Part shown: positions 14,301 to 23,100 of the stretch, one piece after another | How positions within the stretch are numbered: the first letter of the stretch is position 1 | How the letters are laid out: every line of letters begins with the position of its first letter | Source: Antedon mediterranea | Lineage: Eukaryota; Echinodermata; Crinoidea; Comatulida; Antedonidae | Assembly: GCF_964355755.1 (NCBI RefSeq) | Contig: NC_092670.1 | Span: forward strand, 16,491,201-16,555,200 | Direction: 5' to 3' | DNA length: 64,000 nucleotides | The notes under the pieces: generated by a model | Databases searched by the model: none | What the model was told of the DNA's origin: nothing | The model's input: the letters and a program-made list of their open reading frames with translations, nothing else | Program-made: the position numbers and the translations under genes

Positions 14301-17244
14301 CACACGGGGCAATTCAAATAAAAAGGTCTGGATTAAAATGATCTTACAAAATATACAAAATATCACAATACACAGAACAAAATAGAAAAAAAGTCAAGTC
14401 AAGGTTCAAGAATTTAAGAGTCGAATAGCCACTGGCAAAAACGAATTCCTTTTCCGGTTTGTTCTACATGCCGGGCATCGAAAGCGACGCCCATGAGGCA
14501 TGAGCTCGAAATCACTGAACAAGGCGTGGTTAATATTTTTTATTTTTATATTGACATTTGGGTTGCATTAAAGGTACACAAACTTCCACAATACCAATTT
14601 AAAAAATGCAACTAACTTAAATTCTTTCTACTTCTAGAAAAAAAAAATATTTTAATGGTGTTATTGTTGCCTTGAGGAAGACAAATTTTAAATCATTATA
14701 TTTTAATTATATCTTGTATCTTGAATATTTACCGTTACGTTTTAAATTATAAGCCTGTTAAATTATGAAATACAGTATATTTTATCAGCTAGCATTCGAT
14801 ACCTCACTTAATTGTCAAAATTGATTTCTATATAGGACAGAAATTATAATATAAAACATCACTTGGGTTATGAAATTAAAACGTCTTAATTAATGTATCA
14901 AATTGATTAATTTAAGCTTTTAATTCTGTGCAAAAACTTGAGGACGATAATAAATACCTATTACCATCTGTATTTTTATAAATCTGTAGATTTTTTAACA
15001 TTACCTACTGTATATTTTTATACAACTTTTAACTTATTTTTAAATTTCTTTTAATAGTGTTATTGTTGCCTTGGGGAAGACAAATTTTAAATCATTATAT
15101 ATTTTTGATAAAGTTATCTTGAATCTTGAATATTTACCAATAAGTTTTAAATTATAAGCCTGTTAAATTAAACTATAGTGTTATGAATATAGTATAATTT
15201 TAATTACCTGAAGTGTATTTTATGTGCCACCCCTGAAACACTAGATTTCTATCGGTGTTCCAGATAAAAAACACTTGATTTGACTCAACTTCCAGTGGTG
15301 GCGGAACCTCATGACCTTCCAAGTAAACAACATCTGGCAAATCGTAGTCTGCAAGTGGCCCTGCGCCAATTTCTAATGAGTCTTTAAAATCTTCAACATC
15401 AAAGACTGAAAAGTTTAAAACTACGTGGGAGGCAGATGGAACCTTGATAAAGTAGAGGCAGTTGTCACGACTGTCATAGGGTTCTGGAAAATTAGGCGAA
15501 AATAACTCGCCAACTTCACCATAGTGACTCTCTTGACATTCAGTAACTGAAAATTAAGTTGTAATATTATTAATATATAACAAAATAAAAACAATTTTTT
15601 ACTGTAAACTAGATCTGCACCCATAGATGCCACGTCCCCTCTCCTCCTCCACAGATCTTTCTTTGATAATCACATCTTTTTATTATATTTTATTGTGATG
15701 TTATTGTTAATAAATTAATAATGATTTACACACCAACTCAATTGAAGACCGTGTTTTGGTAAATATGGGCTAGGCTACTACTGGTTACCCCTACTACTAC
15801 TATTACACCTTTTTCACCAGGCCTCTAGGCTAGGCCTAGCCTAGCTAGCCTAGTTAGGGCCTAGGCCTAGGCCTAGCTTATTAGAGTAAGAGTACTGCAA
15901 CTCTGGGTGAATACCTACCCAGGCTAGATATATTCATCTCTACTCTAGCCCAGGCCTAGCATAAAGTCCACAGTATTTTATAAAATTTATTCCACTATAA
16001 GGGGAAAATAATCTAACATTAAAAAATATAAGAATTTTGCTTTTCATGTAGCTGCTGTCCTCCTCCTGTGTGGTATATCCGAGAGGCCAAGAAACCAAAG
16101 TGATATTGATGACGTAGAACACTTAGATAACAGTTTGTGTTGTTTTAATTGGATAAGCGGACATTAAGAAACGAATTATATTTCTGATTGGTAGATGGTT
16201 TAAGGAGACCGGCACAAGATTAGATTTGGCCAATCAGAAAACAAGTATTGGTAACACTTTTAACCAATCAGTAACCCGACTTAATACAATGTTATCTGTG
16301 TTCGTTCTTACAGTACAGTAACCAAACGTTTATACTATGGTTTGTTGTCTACATTTTTATTTATATAAATCAATACATTTTTCTAATAAAAAAGTAATTT
16401 GGCCTTAAAGAAAAAATGTTGCCTACATGAGTTTTCATCACAATTTTGGCCGTGAAATCCGACTGGACATTTACAAATATAGCCTGGTTCATGGATTGCT
16501 TCTAAACACTCAGCATCGTTCTGACAAGGATCAGGTGAGCAGCCTAGAAAAAATTAAAATATATCCTATCAACTTCTAAACAATATTTATCTGATTAACA
16601 GTTAAATACATCATAATATTTTATTTATATTTTATTTTATTCCATCGAAACCAACAGCGATAAATACCGCCACTAACAGGTTTGATACAAACAAAACCAG
16701 AACTGTTTAAAGCACCTTGATTGGTCCTAACATTGAAAAATGGCTTCTCTCGTCCAGTGTCCACCTTGACCAGAGGAAAGGCATTAGCCAATACGTCTGA
16801 GGCAGATACTAGATACAGGGGCTGCCATAAGAGTCAGCAATGCTGATTTCAAATGCCTAACGGGACCCCAGCTCCATATACAGCAATATGATGTATTTAA
16901 CTTGTTAGATAAATGTTTTTCAAGCAATGTTATGATGATATTAATTGATGTAAAACGCCGCGGTGAAATGTGTTATGTTTTATTTGTGAAGATACATTCA
17001 ATCAGTCGAAATGAAGGTACATTATGATTTGATGGTATCAATGATGATTTGGGACGATAATTGACATCGCCAATGTGCAAATAACGCTAAAAATATTAGT
17101 ATATACAAATCAGCACGTGCGTCGTGACACTAACGAAATGTATTAGTACTTACTTGCATTTACACAACATGAATGAAGGCACGAAACCAGCAAGATGAGT
17201 AACCTCCAATTGTTGAGCACATTCAACTGATTATATCCAAACAT
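1..17244 (-). CDS. Fibropellin-like secreted CUB-FN3-EGF repeat protein (C-terminus outside window)
   Basis: Thirty-two coding exons can be joined on the minus strand. Every junction is in phase 1 and every complete internal exon is a multiple of three. About 1531 residues lie in the window: signal peptide (1-30), EGF (31-69), CUB (70-182), four FN3 domains (183-556), then a run of EGF modules. The start is the ATG at 17242-17244, the only one opening onto a hydrophobic leader. CUB plus long EGF arrays is the layout of sea urchin fibropellins, extracellular proteins of the apical lamina. The FN3 block is not part of fibropellin as I know it. The last domain type (avidin-like, transmembrane or other) cannot be seen, so secretion versus membrane anchoring is open. 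A Notch-like or SNED-like relative is the alternative. Individual exons are given in the block entries. Confidence 0.85.
851..1026. repeat. 88-bp tandem duplication
   Basis: Two nearly identical copies (851-938 and 939-1026) start AAAATCACATATTCATGTAT and end CTATTCCTTGATGTA. It lies between EGF exons. Confidence 0.9.
3372..3500. mobile_element. Palindromic MITE, AGCTCTGTCTACACTATC family, copy 1
   Basis: The copy has the family core GATATGCCCATATATGGACA ... TTTGGGCACATCACACTTTT and a right arm reading CAAACTAGTTTGATAGTGT. The left terminus is decayed. Confidence 0.7.
5365..5830. repeat. 60-bp tandem array in an EGF-gene intron
   Basis: About seven units of ACCTTGCATCAGCTATGGCA ... CATTCAAACTTCCATTATTG repeat with a period of exactly 60 in the middle copies. 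Outer copies vary and one is shortened. It lies between EGF exons 5189 and 5950. Confidence 0.9.
5894..5924. mobile_element. Ultra-short palindromic insertion, copy 1
   Basis: A 31-bp palindrome has 12-bp perfect arms (CCAGGGAGTTGT / ACAACTCCCTGG). It is flanked on both sides by TTGTA (5889-5893 and 5925-5929). Confidence 0.7.
5950..10979 (-). CDS. Exons 8-18: eleven EGF modules, one per exon
   Basis: Exons are 10869-10979, 10428-10541, 9926-10048, 9565-9678, 8927-9040, 8469-8582, 8180-8293, 7495-7608, 6871-6984, 6393-6503 and 5950-6063. Lengths are 111-123 nt, mostly 114. Each encodes six cysteines, usually as C-x4-C-xNGG/A-x-C...C-x-C-x2-G(F/Y)-x-G-x2-C. Several start with DVNDC, ELNEC or DIDEC, the start of a calcium-binding EGF. 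The module at 6871-6984 lacks that start (IALCLSQPC). All are phase 1-1, so exons could be skipped without breaking the frame. Confidence 0.88.
6589..6690. mobile_element. Palindromic MITE, AGCTCTGTCTACACTATC family, copy 2
   Basis: The left TIR GCTCTGTCTACACTATCAAA is intact and the core TGATGTGCCCATATATGGAC is present. The right arm is cut short after the poly-T. Confidence 0.75.
8618..8763. mobile_element. Palindromic MITE, AGCTCTGTCTACACTATC family, copy 3
   Basis: Both arms are present (AGCTCTGTCAACACTATCAA and TTTGATAGTCTAGACAAGGC). It lies in an intron of the EGF-repeat gene. Confidence 0.8.
10619..10757. repeat. Perfect foldback: 54-bp arms, 31-bp loop
   Basis: The left arm 10619-10672 and right arm 10704-10757 are exact reverse complements as far as I can read (GATTGTAAACCAGTATATAT ... 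CAGTTTCGTCAAGCT). A 19-bp direct repeat (ATCCCATAAATTGTTTAAA) flanks the structure at 10556-10574 and 10775-10793. It is in an intron of the EGF gene. Confidence 0.85.
11150..13429 (-). CDS. Exons 4-7: four FN3 domains
   Basis: Four exons (13157-13429, 12312-12593, 11643-11924, 11150-11434; 273, 282, 282 and 285 nt) each encode one FN3-like domain of 91-95 residues, all phase 1-1. Each has the conserved Trp of strand B/C (AQWRF, LEWSY, LQWDY, VMWDY), a Tyr in strand C (FIVRY, FIISY, FFIRY) and the L-x-PG-x-x-Y-x-F/V signature before strand F ([18 protein letters not shown]). The third has LVVGENYEF. The fourth carries a Gly-rich loop (GGGDGGGG). One domain per exon with symmetric phases fits tandem exon duplication. 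Confidence 0.82.
11465..11609. mobile_element. Palindromic MITE, AGCTCTGTCTACACTATC family, copy 4
   Basis: The arms start AGCCTTGTCTACACTA and end TAATAGTGTAGAGCGAGCT. Both ends are flanked by TTA. It is in the intron between the third and fourth FN3 exons. Confidence 0.8.
12855..13067. mobile_element. MITE with TIR AAGGCAATCTAA, copy 1
   Basis: The left end AAGGCAATCTAACAGACAGG and the complement of the right end AAGGTAATCTAATGACAGGG form 30-bp imperfect TIRs. The inside (CACGATCAGTTCCACGCCCC, GTCGCAGCCAGACATAAG) matches the copy at 26934 in opposite orientation. Confidence 0.75.
14260..14535 (-). mobile_element. 5'-truncated LINE with (TTGAA)n tail
   Basis: On the minus strand a frame ending at stop 14406-14408 reads [20 protein letters not shown] then [12 protein letters not shown]. 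That is the usual end of CR1/L2/Jockey-type reverse transcriptases (R-N-S-F-x-P-x-x-I-R-L-x-N-S). About 120 bases of 3' UTR follow, then a perfect (TTGAA)n tail at 14260-14284. Only the last 40 or so residues remain. It sits in the intron between the CUB exon and the first FN3 exon. Confidence 0.75.
15208..15546 (-). CDS. Exon 3: CUB domain
   Basis: A 339-nt phase 1-1 exon encodes 113 residues with CUB features: an opening Cys, [14 protein letters not shown], an LNFSVFDVE core, and a closing VFFIW...GWHIKYTS strand. Only two cysteines are present (ECQ and DNC), so the second disulfide pair of a typical CUB is missing. CUB domains bind proteins or carbohydrates outside the cell. The Asp/Glu residues (FDVEDF) could form a calcium site, which is inference. 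Confidence 0.85.
15770..15960. repeat. GGCCTA-rich cluster
   Basis: AGGCCTAGCC-type words are repeated irregularly next to TACTACTACTA. A similar patch lies at 57460-57560 by the CCDC166-like first exon. No coding frame is seen. Confidence 0.7.
16427..16543 (-). CDS. Exon 2: N-terminal EGF-like module
   Basis: A 117-nt phase 1-1 exon encodes one EGF module with six cysteines spaced in the usual way ([12 protein letters not shown]..., [12 protein letters not shown]). It stands alone before the CUB exon, as in fibropellin. Acceptor and donor are CTAG and GTAGGC. It lacks the D-V-N/D-E-C start of calcium-binding EGFs. Confidence 0.85.
17154..17244 (-). CDS. Exon 1: signal peptide of the CUB-FN3-EGF gene
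   Basis: This 91-nt coding exon starts at ATG 17244 and encodes about 30 residues with a hydrophobic core ([15 protein letters not shown]) typical of a secretory signal peptide. The donor GTAAGT lies at 17148-17153. It ends in phase 1, matching the next exon. No in-frame ATG upstream was preferred because the hydrophobic stretch begins a few residues after this one. Confidence 0.8.
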
Positions 17245-18500
17245 TATCTTGATATAAAACAAAATCGGTGGTTAGAAAATAAATCTCTTTTTCAATGCTT
17301 GACGTTAAGTTCCAACTTTTGATCGTCCCTTGCTCAAAATAAAATTCTCAACTTACAGTTAAATATGTAGTACATTCCTAATGCCGTTCCTAAATTAACA
17401 TTATCTTCTCAAGCAAACTGAAGTTGTTCATGTTATATTTGCCCAAATAAATATATATAATAATTCAATTTCACATCCCAGCCGATGTTTTGGTACGGTA
17501 AAACGAAATGAACAATGTGAAGATTTGAGTGATTTGGCCATTAGGTAAAATCAATAGAATTAACGCCTATTAACAATAACCATAAATCTGCTATTTTCCA
17601 AGCATTGTCATCAATGTTATGTTTGTAAATACCATGAACCTATAGGTCCATGGAAATACAATCAATATTAAATGACTGATGATAAATTAAAATATTCTAT
17701 TTAAACTTGTGCAATGAAATTTAAGTTAAAAGGAAATTCAAAGAAATTGATTAGTTAGGCCTACATGACCAATTAACAACACTGAACATTATTTCATTCC
17801 TGAACAAATTCCAAAACAAATTACGCGCGCGCTTAAACATTGATGAAAATGGTACCGTTTTTGTATGCGCGCGTCGATTTTTCGTGCGTCGATTTGCGTA
17901 AATAGTGTATATTTTTAAAGAGAGGACAGCAATTATTCAAAAAAATGTTCGTTAATTCTAATCGATTTGAATATATCGGACTTGTGATATCGATACCAAA
18001 CAGTGTTGAGGTCCATTCAGGTACACGCGTGTCCATTACACGATGTCCTAACAATACTGGACAACAAAATGGTCAACAACTAAACATCCCATTGACGCGA
18101 ACTGGTGGAATTCATTAGACGACACACACAGCGGTAAATAAATTGATTTCCGGTGTTAACTTTTTACTTTGGTTGATTGTTTTCTAAAAGCTTAATCCAA
18201 AAGCAAAGCAAGGCGATATCGATATATAACAGATAGGTGATACGTTTTTTAGTCAAAGTGAACGTAACATAACACGGACTGGAGACAGTAGACTGACCCA
18301 ACAGACAGGTGAACCATCGATCCGAAATCAAAACGCTATTGTTAATGTTACTTCACGAGCACGGCAGATTGAACTACAACCCACAGGTTTAATCATTATC
18401 AACCACCGACCCAACTCCTTCCAAACACCCTACATTATGCCGACTCCCCTATGGGAACACTTTTATGATTATGACCAACCCCTATTCCGAGGACAACCTT
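17245..18500. other. Intergenic: 5' flank of the CUB-FN3-EGF gene
   Basis: No exon was found. It contains an alternating GCGCGCG stretch near 17825 and 17868 and should hold the promoter and 5' UTR of the minus-strand gene. A short minus-strand frame at 17833-18054 has no recognisable domain. Confidence 0.5.
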
Positions 18501-18622
18501 ATTAACACTAGTTTGCCAAAAAACGTGTGATGTGTACCCAAATATGGTAGTGATATGTTTAAATATGGTAGTGTATGACATCGTCATGTACATGGGCACA
18601 TCACATTTTTAGAAAAAGCTTT
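18501..18622. mobile_element. Palindromic MITE, AGCTCTGTCTACACTATC family, copy 5 (decayed)
   Basis: The core GTGTGATGTG ... AAATATGGTAGTGATATG ... GGGCACATCACATTTTT is clear. The outer arms are degraded or cut. Confidence 0.65.
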
Positions 18623-18779
18623 AATGGGAAACTTTGTTGGGTCCCTAAGGTGTTCCCTCAATTGGGGTTCTACAACATAATAAGATTGTGAAAATATTAA
18701 CACTTAAATATGTTCAGAACACTCAACCATGTTCCCCTCTTATTAAAAATTAAAACCAAAACTACAACCACATACACTT

Positions 18780-20124
18780 TAAAACGTTTTATTAACACAC
18801 ACAAATATAAACCATGTTTAATACATTAAAATTGTTAGCTGAATATTTGCATAAATTCAAATACAAAATGCTATTTACATGCTAAATGAGATTCCTTGTA
18901 CATAACATAGGATATTCAATTATTTAGAACATTTTACCATATTATATTATTGAAACTCTTCACTGTTAATTCACAATGTAAAGGTAAAAATAAACTCGTT
19001 TTTTGTGGCTCACTGCAAACAAGTTTTTTACAAGACATTGCATACCTTAAACTATGATTAACGTTGCAAAACCATTAAAAGAACGTAACGTTTATGTAAT
19101 AATGAGTTATTGCACTTTATGATTTTCATTGTGGATTCACAGGCCTACAAGAAATTTCCTCTATGCTCTTGTAGAAATTGATTAGATTATATAGTGCATT
19201 TTTATTTTTGATATAAAATGCAAAACCATACAAAAACATCATTATTCATCTGTATTTGTATCAATTTAAAAAAAAAAGATCTTGGTAAGAAAGACAATTT
19301 TAAAATCTATTTATTATCTATTATTATCTATTGGCACAAAATGGTAAAAATTAAAAAAAGTTTTATCTATGAATATAAAAAATGTAAGGCACAATCGCTA
19401 TTAGTAAGTTCTAACTTTCATACTAATTGAAATGCTATGAAGTAAAACTTGAAACTGACCTTTCTAATACCCATCTAACATGTTTGATGGTACACTTATT
19501 TTACAGTAAACGTGTTAGACTTGAAACTCAACCTGTAGAAAACTAAAATAATACCTGGATAAATTAGAGAAGCAGATCAGGAAGAATGTAAGCCTTGTGT
19601 TCATTACTTATCCAGCAAAAAGCACAGAACTGTCAACAACAAGACTAGTACTGAGTGCTTCAAATCACTTAACCAGGAAAACATCTACCTCTGATACTAG
19701 TGGTCACACACAGTTGTTCAAGAGCAACTTTTAAATATCTTGAAGTTGTCAATGCTTGGGAGGTCCTCATGTTCATCAGCCTACTTATGAGCTTTCATTT
19801 GGCTGAACACCTTTTGGAAGTTACCATTCTTTAAAATAAATTCTATCTACTATACCTACAGTGTTTTGGCAAGTTTGAGGTTGCTCTTCTTATTAAAGTA
19901 CTATCAATATGTACTATGATCACATTGACTACTTTTTGAAAGTTACAACCTTTTGGTGTTTTTCACAAACAACTTCACTACAATATTCTGTAATTTTGGT
20001 AACATTAATTTAGTTACACTAAAGTGTTAAGTAATTACTTTTTAAGGAAATACTTTTTTGACTTAACCTATTTGATAAACACTTACACTGTACCATATCA
20101 AGTTGATAACATTCTTTATTGTCT
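18780..20124 (-). other. Probable 3' UTR of the membrane-protein gene
   Basis: The stop TGA lies at 20125-20127 on the minus strand. The next 1.3 kb is AT-rich with no convincing coding frame. A minus-strand AATAAA (plus tttatt at about 18788) lies just before the sequence changes, a plausible cleavage signal. Extent is inferred from that signal only. Confidence 0.4.
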
Positions 20125-23100
20125 TCATATTAATGCACTTTCACTGTGTGCTTCTTGTGCTTCTTTGAAATATGATTCATCTTTTGACTCGATCCACATG
20201 GTCTTGGTGACCTCTGGGGTCATCCCTTTCCAGTCTTCTCCACGCTTGGCAATCTAAAAAATAAATATCAATAAAATATCTTTACTAAAAAAAGGTTAGC
20301 AAGAACAATAGTGAAATTATTAATATTTGTTAGAGATAAATATTATGTAATTTGATATATTTTTATTGACTGTATATTTGTTGCACATCTCATTGAGACG
20401 GTGTCTGATATAAAAGAGATACAATAATTAGTTTAGACAATGTTAAGGATAGGAGATGACAATGATGACAATAATAATGAGTTGAAGATAATAATGATGA
20501 GATGACGATAATAATGAGGTAAAGATAATAATGAGGTGAAAATGATAATAATGAGGTGAAAATGATAATGATGAGGTGAAGATAATAATAATGAGGTGAA
20601 AATGATAATAATGAGATGAAGATGATAATGATGAGGTGAAGATTGAGGTGAGGTGAAAATGATAATAATGAGATGAAGATGATAATGATGAGGTGAAGAT
20701 TGAGGTGAGGTGAAGATTGAGGTGAAGATAATAATGAGGTGAAAATGATAATAATTAGGTGAAGATGATAATGATGAGGTGAAGATTGAGGTGAGGTGAA
20801 AATGATAATAATGAGATGAAGATGATAATGATGAGGTGAAGATTGAGGTGAGGTGAACATTGAGGTGAAGATAATAATGAGGTGAAAATGATAATGATGA
20901 GGTGAAGATAATAATAATTAGGTGAAGATGATAATGATGAGGTGAAGATAATAATTAGGTGAAGATGATAATGATGAGGTGAAAAATGATAATAATGAGA
21001 TGAAGATGATAATGATGAGGTGAAGATAATAATTAGGTGAAGATGATAATGATGAGGTGAAGATAATAATAATGAGGTGAAAATGATAATAATGAGGTGA
21101 AAATGATAATAATGAGGTGAAGATGATAATGATGAGGTGAAGATAATAATAATGAGGTGAAGATAATAATGAGGTGAAAATGATAATAATGAGGTGAAAA
21201 TGATAATAATGAGGTAAAGATGATAATGATGAGGTGAAGATAATAATGATGAGGTGAAGATGATGATGATGAGGTGAAGATGATGATGATGAGGTGTAGA
21301 TGATGATGATGAGGTGAAGATTGAGGTGAGGTGAAGATTGAGGTGAAGATAATAATGAGGTGAAAATGATAATAATTAGGTGAAGATGATAATGATGAGG
21401 TGAAAATGATAATAATTAGGTGAAGATGATAATGATGAGGTGAAGATAATAATGAGGTGAAAATGATAATAATGAGGTGAAGATGATAATGATGAGGTGA
21501 AGATAATAATAATGAGGTGAAGATAATAATGAGGTGAAAATGATAATAATGAGGTAAAGATGATAATGATGAGGTGAAGATGATGATGATGAGGTGAAGA
21601 TTGAGGTGAGGTGAAGATTGAGGTGACGATAATAATGAGGTGAAAATGATAATAATTAGGTGAAGATGATAATGATGAGGTGAAAATGATAATAATGAGA
21701 TGAAGATGATAATAATGAGGTGAAAATGATAATAATGAGGTGAAGATGATAATGATGAGGTGAAGATGATGATGATGAGGTGAAGATTGAGGTGAAGATA
21801 ATAATGAGGTGAAAATGATAATAATGAGGTGAAAATGATAATAATGAGGTGAAGATGATGATGATGAGGTGAAGATTGAGGTGAGGTGAAGATTGAGGTG
21901 AAGATAATAATGAGGTGAAAATGATAATAATTAGGTGAAGATGATAATGATGAGGTGAAAATGATAATGAGATGAAGATGATAATAATGAGGTGAAAATG
22001 ATAATAATGAGGTGAAGATGATAATGATGAGGTGAAGATGATGATGATGAGGTGAAGAAAGATGATAATGATGAGTTGTAGAAAGATGATAATGATGAGG
22101 TGAAAATGATAATAATGAGGTGAAAATGATAAAGGTGAAGTTGAAAATGATGATGGTACCAAAAATAATTGAGAATATGATAATGATGATGATGAAAATC
22201 ACTTCTTACTTGATGGCATTCTTCATATTTTTTCATGGAGTTTGTTGCCCATCGGAGCAGCTCATTTCCATCTGGAGGCATTTTGATATCACTTTCTTTC
22301 TTGTTAAGAATAAACAGCACACGTGACAAGTCTCTTATGACATCCCTAATAGAAAAAAAAAATAGAAAATCAAATCAGGGAAGCTTGAATTATTTTCCAA
22401 ACTATTGTGGTACATTCTAAAAAGTTATACACAGTTCCCAACATGACAACAATTTAAATATTAGGATAATTTGTAAAAGCATAGCCAAACAAGAGAGGGT
22501 GCTGTAACAATTTGAAAAATACATCAAACATTATACTGTAGTACAGTAATAATAAATAAGCCACGAACTTTCAAGGCATGTTTAGAAACAACTAGTGTTT
22601 AGTTACAGAGCCAAAATAATACATTTATAAAGTAAAATTTCTCCTTCGAGGGAGCTGGGAAAAAGACTTAAAATATCAAGAACTTCGCACAATTATTCGG
22701 AAGCCATGGACTTACTTGAAAGTGTCGATCCTTGGATTACCATGCTTAGAATTATCTACTAAATGTTTGACCTCATTAGACATGGCAAGGAATGTTGTAG
22801 CTGATGGTTTTAGGGTTGTTATCTGTTGTAGAAACATGTCACGCTTCACTTTCTTCGGTGTCGTCAGATACAGAGACTCAATCTCACCATCTATATCATC
22901 GCTCTTCTGTGTAACATCCATATTCTCTTTTAAGCTACTCTTCTCCTGCACCGTTTCCTCTTGATCTTCTTCTTCTAAAAATATCATTTTATAATATTAA
23001 GAAACAAATTATTAACATTAAAACTTAAATACTTCAGTAAACCATTGCCTCAGTGAATAAACAAGAAAATAAATCTTAATATTAAAATGTATTTTATTGA

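Noticed and set aside
20390-22329. Long minus-strand frames rich in His, Leu, Ile, Phe and Ser (up to 389 codons)
   Set aside because: They lie in a tandem purine-rich satellite and read the repeat unit in any frame of suitable length. No domain or start context is seen.
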